DNA from: Caldivirga sp. MU80
GTDB lineage: Archaea > Thermoproteota > Thermoprotei > Thermoproteales > Thermocladiaceae
DNA length: 64,000 nucleotides
Assembly (NCBI RefSeq): GCF_001663375.1
Contig: NZ_LCTF01000003.1
Location: 31,550-95,549 of the forward strand
Direction: 5' to 3'
In this document: piece after piece, positions 37,001 to 45,104 of the stretch
Position numbering within the stretch: the first letter of the stretch is position 1
Layout of the letters: every line of letters starts with the position of its first letter
Translations under genes and position numbers: made by a program
The notes under the pieces: generated by a model
Database searches by the model: none
Seen by the model: the letters and a program-made list of their open reading frames with translations, nothing else
What the model was told of the DNA's origin: nothing

Positions 37001-37519
37001 GTGCCGTTGATTAGCATTAATGTGGAAACCGTAGCCGTACCAGAGGCTATCATTAGGGAGCTTAAGAATAGGGGGATTGATGCGGAGTCTCTGATTGTTG
37101 AGCTGCTGGTAAGAGTGCTCAACCTGGACCCCAAGACAACGGCCCAGGCGCACTTGGAATTGGCAATGCGGTACCTTGAGGAGGGTAGGGGCCTTGTTAA
37201 TAAGGATCCTGTTCAGGCCAGTGAGAAGCTTTACAAGGCTGCCGAGGAATCAGTTAAGGCGGCTGCAAGTTGCCTAAGCCTAGACGTGCTTAGGCAGGTT
37301 GAGGATAAGGGTAAGTGGACTGTGGCTGAGTTGGATAAGGCCGCTAGGGGTATTTCAAATAAAGTAGGAGACTGGTTCCTAGCAGCCTGGGATACCGCGT
37401 GGGTGCTTCACGTGTGGGGGTTTCATGAGGCTAAGCTTAGCAGCGAGTCCGTTAAGGCTAGGGAGCCGTACGTGGCCAGGCTTTTTGAGGAGGTTAAGAA
37501 ATTGTGCCAAGCACCTTAA
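37001..37519 (+). CDS. PaREP1 family protein
   Basis: A 172-residue helical protein of the PaREP1 family, which is expanded in Thermoproteales. Hallmarks are the N-terminal INVETVAVPEAIIRELK, the central QASEKLYKAAEESVKAAA, and the late VLHVWGFHEAKL. The paralogue at 61565-62080 has QASEKMYKVVEECIKAL and LHVWGLHEAKY at the same places. The fold is HEPN-like, so an RNA- or nucleotide-related role is possible, but function is unknown. The start is GTG, with the upstream region shared with the divergent MNT gene. Confidence 0.85.
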   Translation: MPLISINVETVAVPEAIIRELKNRGIDAESLIVELLVRVLNLDPKTTAQAHLELAMRYLEEGRGLVNKDPVQASEKLYKAAEESVKAAASCLSLDVLRQVEDKGKWTVAELDKAARGISNKVGDWFLAAWDTAWVLHVWGFHEAKLSSESVKAREPYVARLFEEVKKLCQAP

Positions 37520-37732
37520 ACCCAACATAACCAGTGCCTATGTTTCGTTCCCCTCATCCCTATGTCCCTAATTATCCGTCATCCTTGCTAGGGAGGTTGT
37601 TGGGGAGTAATTGTGATCCTTATTTAGAATCCTTACCGGCACCGGACCTAGCCTTAGAAGCAAAGAGGAATATGTATTTAATGCCATACTCCACGAAGGC
37701 GCTACGTGAAACATCAATACCTAGGTTAAGGC

Positions 37733-37975
37733 TCAGGGGTCATTACCGACTACACTCCTCAACCCACTAAGTATGGCAGGTAATGCGTTAACCGTCTCCC
37801 TAAATGTTATTATCTCCATCGAAACATTGATTTCCACATAACCATGAACCAGTACATTCCTAAAACCCACCAAACTACGTCTAAGCCCATCCTTACGGTA
37901 GCGTTAGCCCAATACAGCTTTGCAAGAATGACCCAACCATAGGCAAAGGTACTAATCCTGTTTAACTGATCTCGG
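37733..37975 (-). pseudogene. HepT-like (DUF86) HEPN toxin relic
   Basis: On the minus strand the stretch from about 37903 to the TGA at 37735-37733 reads KDGLRRSLVGFRNVLVHGY and on, the C-terminal hallmark of HepT/DUF86 proteins, including R-x4-H of the HEPN ribonuclease site (RNVLVH). The open frame is closed upstream by a TAA, but another frame from about 37975 to 37890 (LNRISTFAYGWVILAKLYW) continues the expected order, so a frameshift separates them. No start codon or intact MntA partner is found next to it. It lies 200 bases from the intact PaREP1 gene and near a working HEPN/MNT pair. Confidence 0.65.
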
Positions 37976-38169
37976 CGCTAGGGTTGGGTTTTGGGCTTGG
38001 GTTTTTCTGTGGGGGTTGTTGGTTGTCTTCGTGGTTGTTTAACTTGCCTTGTTTGTTTCCTTATAGAATGCCCGGTTAGCTTGGGGTGGGGTTGAGGTGT
38101 TGCATCTGAGCCACTCACCCATTAATTGCCTCGAAAAAATAAAAATCCCTGTGGGAGAAGAGTTTTGGT
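37976..38169. other. Spacer with promoter of the secreted-protein gene
   Basis: The stretch between the HepT relic and the 560-residue protein contains a T/G-rich segment (37980-38080) without a credible gene. An A-rich TATA-like GAAAAAATAAAAAT lies at 38133-38146, about 30 bases before the GTG at 38170. Confidence 0.4.
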
Positions 38170-39852
38170 GTGTGGTCTGTGTCTAGGGCTTTGCCCATGG
38201 TTGTCCTCGCATTGGCAATAGTCTCAGTGGTTGTTTTGGTTGCTAATAGTATTTACGCGGTCCCGTCACCCATCTCCTCCGTTCGTATTGGTGGGTTTGG
38301 TGAGGTTGATTACTACGCATCGCAACCAATACTTAATGCTCCTCCTGGCTTGTTGGTTAGGGTTTACCTAATCAACGGCTCCAGCATGAAGCCCGTTAAC
38401 GCATTCATCGATGTTTACGCCAATGCTCCCAATGGGATTGTCCACGTTGCAATGGGCTACTCATCAATCTTAATTGTGCCGTTTAACAGCACGAACTGGC
38501 TGTATGCGCTTGGTAAGTGGGCTTCATTGGGTATACCATTCAGTGGGTACAACACGTCAATGCTAGTATTCATAACCTACATGCATGGTAATGAGTCGTG
38601 GATCGTACCATTGCTTATCCCATACAATGTTGGTTGGGCATACAGGGCATTAGGCAAGTCAACGCCAAGTGACGCCACGCCAAGGTACATTGTTGTTAAT
38701 GCCTACATTAACGTTAATGAGTTAAGGCCGAGTAGGGTGGTTCCAGTAAAGCTAAACAGCACGGTCACTGACCCACAGGTCTTCGGAACATACAACGGCT
38801 ACACGGTGTACAACTGCAGCCTAAGCGGACCACAACCACCAAATATATACACGTCATACGTGTTCCAACCAACGAGCACATGCCTAGGCTTCAACGGATC
38901 ACTACCAATAGCATGGGCTACGTGGAGCAACGGCGTAATACAAAACGACCAAGGGCTACAGTTACAGCTTGCCATAGACTTCTCGGGTACGATAAATTGG
39001 GACGCAATGGCAACCGGCTACGGCAACATAGGCACATCATACAGCGCACCAGAGAACTGGGGAATATTAAGTGCAGAGTTTACTATTGGTTCTGATGTGA
39101 CGCAGCCTGGCTCACTGTATTGGTACTATGGAGGGGCCACTTGGGCTATCGTCAATTATGAAGTGTATGAAGTGTGGTATGTTGATGTGCCTATCATGTA
39201 TTATGTGGGCACCACGACTGTTTCCGAGGTGCTTTACGTACCACCAAATGATGTCTATGGTTATGCCTTTGATTATGGCAATGGGCCGATAAGCATGTTC
39301 TACAATGGCTCAATAACACTAAGCCAGCAGTACTTCGGATACCCAGCACTCAACGCATCGACGATTATTGAATATGCAGCATTTGAGTACACACCATATG
39401 GAGAGGAGCTCTGGGAGTGCAACGGACCAGTTGGTAATGCTAGTACGCCATACGGTACCGTCTACACAATAACACTCGGCGGTGTTAACACGGCTTACGG
39501 CCTGAGTGCGGCTGAGATTGGCACTGAGTTGGGTGGTTTGGCGTTCGATGTCTTGGTAGAAATGGCGACGGAGGGAGAGGCAACGCCACTTGAAATTCTC
39601 CTGAATTATGTTGGTTCATCGATATTCGACATCGCCGGCCTACTCATACCGCCACAAACCTCATCAACAGTAACGAAGACTACGCTTGGAATTGGTGGCG
39701 TCACAGCGGGCACGAACCTCTACATCTCCGTGGTTAATGCCTCGGCGGTTTACGGCTTACCCACATTCGGCTTCATACTGAACGCCACGAATTTCTACGG
39801 GATCCCGTCAAGCTTCACGTGCAAGTACAATCAATGGGTGCAGATTGGTTAA
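38170..39852 (+). CDS. Large secreted or surface-anchored protein of unknown function
   Basis: A 560-residue protein with one N-terminal hydrophobic helix (residues about 8-29) followed by a long polar, Tyr/Asn/Ser/Thr-rich region typical of extracellular crenarchaeal proteins. Many N-x-S/T sites are present (for example NGSS, NSTN, NTSM, NESW). The C-terminal third is more hydrophobic (VLVEMATEGE...FDIAGLLIPP) and may hold a second membrane-associated segment. I recognise no catalytic motif. The next genes encode a multi-pass membrane protein and, beyond a miniature element, a second protein of the same style, so a surface complex or binding system is possible. Confidence 0.7.
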   Translation: MWSVSRALPMVVLALAIVSVVVLVANSIYAVPSPISSVRIGGFGEVDYYASQPILNAPPGLLVRVYLINGSSMKPVNAFIDVYANAPNGIVHVAMGYSSILIVPFNSTNWLYALGKWASLGIPFSGYNTSMLVFITYMHGNESWIVPLLIPYNVGWAYRALGKSTPSDATPRYIVVNAYINVNELRPSRVVPVKLNSTVTDPQVFGTYNGYTVYNCSLSGPQPPNIYTSYVFQPTSTCLGFNGSLPIAWATWSNGVIQNDQGLQLQLAIDFSGTINWDAMATGYGNIGTSYSAPENWGILSAEFTIGSDVTQPGSLYWYYGGATWAIVNYEVYEVWYVDVPIMYYVGTTTVSEVLYVPPNDVYGYAFDYGNGPISMFYNGSITLSQQYFGYPALNASTIIEYAAFEYTPYGEELWECNGPVGNASTPYGTVYTITLGGVNTAYGLSAAEIGTELGGLAFDVLVEMATEGEATPLEILLNYVGSSIFDIAGLLIPPQTSSTVTKTTLGIGGVTAGTNLYISVVNASAVYGLPTFGFILNATNFYGIPSSFTCKYNQWVQIG

Positions 39853-39900
39853 GAGCCATTATGGCACTCAACATTCATTGAAATTCGTAATGGTGTCCTC

Positions 39901-40458
39901 ATGAATGTTAAATCTTTGTTTTGGTTCTATTTTGGCTTTGTTTTTGCGAGTTTTGCCTCATCTCTCTGGCTACTGCTTAGTTCTGTCTTGACGATAACAC
40001 CAATACCCCTCCCCTATTGGTTACTCTACACTCCTGGCAATATCGTCACTGCCGGAATAATTGTTGCATCTTTGATGCTTGCCTTGTACGCATACCTTGG
40101 TGTAGCATTGGTTTTGAATAAAATGAATAGAGGTTTCATACCGATAACAATGGTTATCGCATTCACCATAGGCATAACCCTACTTTTGGTTAGGCAAGCC
40201 ATACCTGCACTGGTTATTTTGGTCATAGCATACGTAATGCTTATTGGCACATACGCAGTGTTAATCAGTGTTGCCGTTTCGAGGGCTTCTAAGGCCTTGT
40301 GGGCAACGGCAACAATAATACTCACACTAATACCGCCAATACTCATAGGAGGCGGATTAGCAGTCATTAACTACGTGAAGTACATGGCATTGGTTGAGCA
40401 GGCAACGGCAATAATGGCATCGGCAATAGAGGCATGGAGGCTGGGTGTTGAGCAATGA
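39901..40458 (+). CDS. Multi-pass membrane protein of unknown function
   Basis: A 185-residue protein with about five hydrophobic helices and short loops (VKSLFWFYFGFVFAS..., IVTAGIIVASLMLALYAYL..., PITMVIAFTIGITLLL..., IPALVILVIAYVML..., ATATIILTLIPPILIGGG...). No motif points to transport or catalysis. It begins 48 bases after the secreted-protein gene, in the same direction, and its stop overlaps a 36-codon frame (ATGA), so the three are probably one transcript. Family not recognised. Confidence 0.7.
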   Translation: MNVKSLFWFYFGFVFASFASSLWLLLSSVLTITPIPLPYWLLYTPGNIVTAGIIVASLMLALYAYLGVALVLNKMNRGFIPITMVIAFTIGITLLLVRQAIPALVILVIAYVMLIGTYAVLISVAVSRASKALWATATIILTLIPPILIGGGLAVINYVKYMALVEQATAIMASAIEAWRLGVEQ

Positions 40459-40565
40459 GGGCCCTCACTACCTCATTGCTAATAGTCTCAATAATTGCTG
40501 TAATCGCAGCCTTCGCATTACTCTTTATCCATGGCACCAAACTAACGGAGATCAACCTTAATTAA
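40455..40565 (+). CDS. 36-residue single-helix membrane peptide, possibly a truncated paralogue
   Basis: ATG 40455 overlaps the previous stop (ATGA) and opens MRALTTSLLIVSIIAV..., one hydrophobic helix ending LLFIHGTKLTEINLN and TAA. The peptide resembles the N terminus of the 527-residue protein at 40928 (MRFESKLASLVAAVVL...LLLIHAANK): both have a basic start, a helix, and LLxIH. It may be a genuine small membrane peptide or the leftover 5' end of a duplicated copy whose body was lost. A TnpB-derived miniature element lies 95 bases downstream. Confidence 0.5.
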   Translation: MRALTTSLLIVSIIAVIAAFALLFIHGTKLTEINLN

Positions 40566-40659
40566 CGTGCCGACACTGGTGGGTTCGCCAGTGTATTAAT
40601 TAGACCACTATATGCATTGATTAGGTACTACGTGGGTAGGTGTATGAGAATGTCATTAA

Positions 40660-40836
40660 TCATGACAATAAATGAACGACAAGCCTTGCCCCTTCTAGGG
40701 GTGGGGTCGCCCACTATGTGGGTAGGTTTATCAACCTCAGCCATATTAAGGTATTCAGTAGCCCCAAAGAGGGGGTAACAATCGAGACCCCCCAGGGGTG
40801 GAAACCCAGCCCAACAAGGGTGGGGAGGGGGGTCGT
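40660..40836. mobile_element. Miniature (MITE-like) derivative of the TnpB element
   Basis: About 177 bases with both ends of the TnpB element at 14493-16030 but no gene. The left end shares TCATGAyAAT, CCTTGCC, a small GC hairpin (CCCC-TTCTA-GGGG here) and the identical CCCAC-TAT-GTGGG hairpin, then AGGTTTAT. The right end shares GGGGGTAAC, GAGACC, a CAGGGG block and GGGTGGGGAGG-GGGTC. Such deletion derivatives are mobilised in trans. Since the right end is where TnpB guide RNAs arise, it might still specify one. Boundaries are estimated by alignment by eye. Confidence 0.7.
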
Positions 40837-40927
40837 AGGTATGCCTCAGTAAAAGGCCTTTAATAAGCGTCGGTACTATTTTCACAAACCGAAGGGTTAA
40901 AAAGCTCATAGAGCGTGCAATCCCGGT

Positions 40928-42511
40928 ATGAGATTCGAATCTAAGCTTGCCTCATTAGTGGCTGCGGTAGTTTTAGCCGCAGTAATAGCCTCAGTACTAC
41001 TCTTGATTCATGCTGCTAATAAACAAGGCACAAGGGCTGAGGCTAATTTTAATGCACCGGAGTCGATGGGTATTATCCTAAACGTGCCGGTTTACGTTGT
41101 TGGTCCTCAGTCGTTGATTCGGAGGCTTGTTGGTGTTGGTGTACCGCAGTCGCTTATTAAGCCAATTAACCTAAGCCAATTGCCTTCCTTACCCGGTAAC
41201 TCAACGGTACTCATAGGCTACTCTGTGATCAAGCCTAGTGTTGTTGTTGGTGTGGTTAATGGGGTGGTGAGGCTTAACCTAACGAGCCCAGTGATTGCCT
41301 TGTTAATTAGCCTAGTGGCTAAGGGTGACTTAATCATGCTATACGGCAATTCAAGCGACTTAATGGCAATGGAGTACCTACTAGCCTACACGTGGGCTAA
41401 AAAATACGGCACACTCTACCTTAACTACCTTAATGGACGCGGCGTACCAAGCAACTACCTAATAGCCTACCCAATAATACCAATCAACAGCAAGGAAGCA
41501 CTAGCAATGGCATTTGGTGGGCCGCATTACCTAGTCATAGGACCAGCAATGCCGAGGGATGTACTATGGGCTGTGGCTGTGTATGAGTCGTTAAGGTACA
41601 CATTCTCAATAGCGAGCCTTTTCTCAAGCCTCCCTGACCCTGAGGTGAATTACCTTAACCTGTGTTACTACATTTACGAGTGGTACTCCTCCGTGGACCA
41701 CTACCTAAACGGTAAGTGGAGTAGCGACAGCTACCTCATATTGGCATTCCCAATAGTCAGCTCACGCTCCTACGAACCACCGAGTATCATGGGTTATAGT
41801 GATGGCAATGGCACATTCTACTACGACACATGCCTAGAGGTAAGCACCCAAGTTTGGGTCACTGCAACACCACCGAACATACCCGCCTACGTATACGGCT
41901 ATGTTGGGTATAGGCTGTCGGAGACTATGGCTAACAATGGTGGTGAGGTTCTAAGTGAAACCGGCACTATTGATTACTACACCAGTTACAGGTACTACAA
42001 CGAATCAATAACGAACTCATTCGTTGGAAGTAATACGGGACGACCCCAACTAGTACACTTAACGACTGGGTATGGCTTTAGTGAGGGGATAAGCCTTAAC
42101 TACGGCCCATCAACGCAGGCTTACGGTTACCCCGCCGATAACGTTACCTGGAGGTTCAGATTCAGCCACGCAAACAATCCAGGCATTGATTACTACAATG
42201 ATTTCGATGACCCATCGCCAAATTGGATTATGCCGTATCCCTTAGGCCTCCAGCCGTTCTATGCCTACCTGCCAGTCTACATGAGTGTTGAGGTTTTGAC
42301 GGGTTCTAGGTGTTACTTGATTTTTGCTGAGAATACTTATGAGTATGTTTGGGTTGATGGTGGTTGGTGGCTTACCGCACAGCCAATGGGCTCAAGCACG
42401 GGCCTAGTCCCATCAGCAGCCTCGTACATACCATCACAACAACTCCCAGGCACATACGTGAGCGGAGTAGCATCATGGAGCGCACCCACACTAGAGTTGT
42501 GCCGGCCCTAA
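40928..42511 (+). CDS. Large secreted protein of unknown function
   Basis: A 527-residue protein with an N-terminal hydrophobic helix (about residues 9-30) and a long extracellular-type body. Residues about 40-240 look like a folded alpha/beta domain (VYVVGPQSLIRRL, STVLIGYSVI, HYLVIGPAMPRDVL), and the rest is Tyr/Trp/Ser/Asn-rich with several N-x-S/T sites. No catalytic signature is recognised. A TATA-like GTTAAAAAGC about 28 bases before ATG 40928 suggests its own leaderless promoter despite the same-strand neighbours. It shares style, not obvious sequence, with the protein at 38170. Confidence 0.7.
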   Translation: MRFESKLASLVAAVVLAAVIASVLLLIHAANKQGTRAEANFNAPESMGIILNVPVYVVGPQSLIRRLVGVGVPQSLIKPINLSQLPSLPGNSTVLIGYSVIKPSVVVGVVNGVVRLNLTSPVIALLISLVAKGDLIMLYGNSSDLMAMEYLLAYTWAKKYGTLYLNYLNGRGVPSNYLIAYPIIPINSKEALAMAFGGPHYLVIGPAMPRDVLWAVAVYESLRYTFSIASLFSSLPDPEVNYLNLCYYIYEWYSSVDHYLNGKWSSDSYLILAFPIVSSRSYEPPSIMGYSDGNGTFYYDTCLEVSTQVWVTATPPNIPAYVYGYVGYRLSETMANNGGEVLSETGTIDYYTSYRYYNESITNSFVGSNTGRPQLVHLTTGYGFSEGISLNYGPSTQAYGYPADNVTWRFRFSHANNPGIDYYNDFDDPSPNWIMPYPLGLQPFYAYLPVYMSVEVLTGSRCYLIFAENTYEYVWVDGGWWLTAQPMGSSTGLVPSAASYIPSQQLPGTYVSGVASWSAPTLELCRP

Positions 42512-42638
42512 CAACAACCCAACCATAAACCAATCAAACAAGTCCCCACCCACACCAGCCTTTTAATCGGATTATGAAGAGGGTTTAGGCTTAATGAGTA
42601 TTCCTAACTCAACAGCGGAGCAACCACCCACATAAACA

Positions 42639-42758
42639 TGGCGCCGGGGCCGGGATTTGAACCCGGGCCCCCTTGCGGGGACGGGATCTCGAGTCCCGTT
42701 CAGGTCCCCACGGGTTAAACCGTGGGGATCGCCTTGGGCCAAGCTCGGCCACCCCGGC
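42639..42758 (-). tRNA. tRNA-Ser (CGA) with an intron outside the canonical site
   Basis: On the minus strand acceptor GCCGGGG pairs with CCCCGGC. The anticodon stem CGGGA/TCCCG encloses CTCGAGA (anticodon CGA). A variable arm CCCC-GCAA-GGGG and T arm CCGGG-TTCAAAT-CCCGG follow, with discriminator G and encoded CCA. Between the D stem (ending GGC) and the anticodon stem there are 32 bases (plus-strand 42699-42730) where one is expected, so an intron of about 31 bases lies near position 26/27. It contains a 9-bp hairpin (TCCCCACGG/CCGTGGGGA). Thermoproteales are known for such noncanonical introns, removed by the splicing endonuclease. Confidence 0.92.
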
Positions 42759-42842
42759 TGGTTTAGGGTTTATGACCGCTCTTTAAACCTTACTCCCATA
42801 ATCAATGCACGCTGGTTAAATGCTACATCTTTTAATGCGTGT

Positions 42843-43355
42843 TTATAATTTCCTTAACAGTAACCCATAATGGTGTTCCCCGAAGTCTAGCCTCTTAACC
42901 AGTTGGTATCTCTCAAAGGTTCTTAGGTAATCCTCCTCGCTCATCCTGATCCAGGGAGGAGGCCCTAGACCTATGTAATTCTTCTTCCAGTCGTAGATGG
43001 CTATGTAACCTCCTTGCCTCAGAACCCTGTTAACCTCAGCCTTAGCCCTCTCCCTATCGAAGTCGTGGAATGAGTTTGCCATGAAAACCAGGTCGAAGCT
43101 TGAGTCGTCGAAGGGTAACTCCTCAGCTAAGGCCCTCATTGCCTTAACCCTACCCCCGAACTTGGACTTAACCAACTCCACGTTAGCCTCATTGGCGTCT
43201 ACGCAGTACAGCTCTAAGACGTACCTTAGGAGCGGTTCGCAGTAGAAGCCATCCCCACACCCAAGGTTCATCCCCCTGCCTAGGCTAAGCCCCTCAAGGA
43301 GCCTATCCACAACATCAGGGGAATTCACCATACCCCTATGTAGGAACCTCCTCAT
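42843..43355 (-). CDS. SAM-dependent methyltransferase (class I)
   Basis: A protein of about 170 residues with the class I Rossmann methyltransferase motifs. GMNLGCGDGFYCEPLL is motif I (SAM binding) near residue 34, LYCVDANEANVEL gives the acidic residue for the ribose, and FDLVFMANSFHDFD followed by LRQGGYIAIYDW form motifs IV-VI. It resembles the ubiE/type-11 group and lacks a substrate-defining domain. The frame is open to GTG 43367, but a TATA-like ATTTAAATTG on the minus strand near 43385 places transcription start near 43359, so ATG 43355 is preferred. Confidence 0.85.
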   Translation of the reverse strand: MRRFLHRGMVNSPDVVDRLLEGLSLGRGMNLGCGDGFYCEPLLRYVLELYCVDANEANVELVKSKFGGRVKAMRALAEELPFDDSSFDLVFMANSFHDFDRERAKAEVNRVLRQGGYIAIYDWKKNYIGLGPPPWIRMSEEDYLRTFERYQLVKRLDFGEHHYGLLLRKL

Positions 43356-43485
43356 TCCATAGCTCACTTAACAACGTCAATTTAAATCTTCTCCCACCCC
43401 TCAGGGCTTTGGAGAACGTCCACAACTTGGGTTGGCTTATCAATGTACAAATGTTTATATATTGGTTGAGTCAGGGTGATGTTAT

Positions 43486-44025
43486 ATGGGTATTGTTACT
43501 GAGAAGCTTGAGGGTTCCGAGGAGATTACCGGTAAGGGTGGTGTTAAGTTCATTATTAGGGAGTTCGACATGGGTGACCTTGAGGATGTGGTTAGGATTA
43601 ATAGGGCTGTCCTACCTGAGAACTACCCATCCTACTTCTTCGTGGAGCACCACTTGAACTTCCCCAAGGCATTCATAGTGGCTAAGGTTAATGGTGAGAC
43701 CGCGGGCTACGTGATGAGTAGGGTTGAGTTCGGCTGGTCAAACATAAGGAGGGGTAGCATAGTTAGGAAGGGGCACATAGTGTCCATCGGTGTCCTACCC
43801 CAGTATAGGAGGATTGGCATAGGGTACAACCTAATGGTCAGGTCCATGAGGGCCCTTAAGCACTTCTACAGGGCCAGTGAGGTTTACCTTGAGGTTAGGG
43901 TCTCCAATAAACCAGCCATAAGCCTATACGAGAAGTTAGGCTACAGGGTGGTTGACGTGGTTAAGGGCTATTACCATGACGGCGAGGACGCCTACATAAT
44001 GGCCACATCCCTGGATAACTACTAG
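43486..44025 (+). CDS. N-terminal protein acetyltransferase (Ard1/RimI-like, GNAT fold)
   Basis: A 179-residue GNAT enzyme that transfers acetyl from acetyl-CoA to protein N termini. IVSIGVLPQYRRIGIGYNLM near residue 105 contains the acetyl-CoA loop (Q/RxxGxG/A, here QYRRIGIG). LEVRVSNKPAISLYEKLGY and the preceding strand are typical of the archaeal NatA catalytic subunit. LPENYPSYFF in the N-terminal third matches the peptide-binding helix of Sulfolobus Ard1. A strong TATA element TTTATATATT at about 43453-43462 lies 28 bases before the ATG, implying a leaderless message. Confidence 0.92.
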   Translation: MGIVTEKLEGSEEITGKGGVKFIIREFDMGDLEDVVRINRAVLPENYPSYFFVEHHLNFPKAFIVAKVNGETAGYVMSRVEFGWSNIRRGSIVRKGHIVSIGVLPQYRRIGIGYNLMVRSMRALKHFYRASEVYLEVRVSNKPAISLYEKLGYRVVDVVKGYYHDGEDAYIMATSLDNY

Positions 44026-44044
44026 CCCTATTAATTCATCAATT

Positions 44045-45052
44045 TTACTTAAACCCTGGGTTAACGAATTCCCGTGGCTCATGTATCTCGGCATACGTGA
44101 ACACGCCGTTTAGGTATGTTGCAACGTAGACCTTACCAACACCGCACCCATTGTAGTTAACGGTGAACGGTATTATTAAAATGGCCCTATCCATCCCTCC
44201 CCTCCTCAACTCCTGTTCAATAGAATCAACCAGGGCCCTTAAGGCTGGGGCGTAGTTGACTTGGTTAAACTCAGCAACCTTACCCACCACGGCCACCCTA
44301 TCGCCACTACCTGGGTGCACTAGGGCTACTTCACGCCCACTTATGACTGGTGTGTAGCCTGGGTTGGGTAGGTTTAGGTAATCCATGAGCTTGGCCATGG
44401 GTATCCTACTCAGTATGAAGTATGCGGCATAGCTGGTGCAGCATTGGCATAGTGGTGTTGTGCACTTACCGTTAAGGAACTCCCTCAGTGAATCAATGCA
44501 ACCCAGTAAACCACCGCTTATCATGAAGTCGAGGAGTTGCATCGTGTAGTTGACCTCATCCCTCCTCCTAAGCCCAAGCTGCCTAAGTGAGTCTGGGTCA
44601 CCCGGCCTATACTTGGATAATAGGCCCCTTAGGGCGCAGTTACCCTGGGCAAGCTTCATCATTAGGCTAGCGCATTCACTAAGCATCCCCATCCTATACA
44701 ACTCCCCAATCCTAAGGGCATCATCGGTGAACTCACCGTTGTTGACTAGGTTAAGGGCCTGTAGCGTGGGTCCGATAACCCTCACGTTCGTCTCACTCAA
44801 CCCCCTCTCCCTAAGGTAGTTAACCAAGGTCTCCTTAACACTCCTAGACTTAGCCGTGGAGGCGTAGGCTAATGTATCCAGGATCCTAACCAACGGAACC
44901 CTAATGTACCAGGAGTTCCTGATGCAGTCAACGTCAGTGGCCATCTTCCTAACGTAGGCCAGGGCATCATCAATACTCCTAAACGTCACCTTCTCGCCCT
45001 CAGCAACCACGGTAACCTCGCCATTGGCTACAAGCAGCTCAATCTTAATCAC
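44045..45052 (-). CDS. Hypothetical cysteine-containing helical protein
   Basis: A 335-residue soluble protein that I do not recognise. It starts with a short beta-rich segment (IKIELLVANGEVTVVAEGEKVTF), then a largely helical middle, with a cysteine cluster CTTPLCQCC near residue 205 that could bind metal or an iron-sulfur cluster. A beta-rich C-terminal third (REVALVHPGSGDRVAVVGKV ... AILIIPFTVNYNGCGVGKVYVATY) follows. It ends convergently with the acetyltransferase, 19 bases away, and sits upstream of the MBL-fold and dehydrogenase genes on the other side. No function is proposed. Confidence 0.65.
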   Translation of the reverse strand: MIKIELLVANGEVTVVAEGEKVTFRSIDDALAYVRKMATDVDCIRNSWYIRVPLVRILDTLAYASTAKSRSVKETLVNYLRERGLSETNVRVIGPTLQALNLVNNGEFTDDALRIGELYRMGMLSECASLMMKLAQGNCALRGLLSKYRPGDPDSLRQLGLRRRDEVNYTMQLLDFMISGGLLGCIDSLREFLNGKCTTPLCQCCTSYAAYFILSRIPMAKLMDYLNLPNPGYTPVISGREVALVHPGSGDRVAVVGKVAEFNQVNYAPALRALVDSIEQELRRGGMDRAILIIPFTVNYNGCGVGKVYVATYLNGVFTYAEIHEPREFVNPGFK

Positions 45053-45104
45053 ACTTAGTCAACGTTACTTAAGTTAAAATAGGTTTCAGACAAAATTACG
45101 CCCC

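Noticed and set aside
37534..37770. Open frame of 78 codons on the plus strand starting MPMFRSPHPYVPNY
   Set aside because: It has no ribosome-binding or promoter signal and odd composition, and it overlaps the antisense HepT relic, which explains the sequence better.
42657..42848. 63-codon plus-strand frame beginning MNPGPLAGTGS
   Set aside because: It is the antisense of the intron-containing tRNA-Ser gene.
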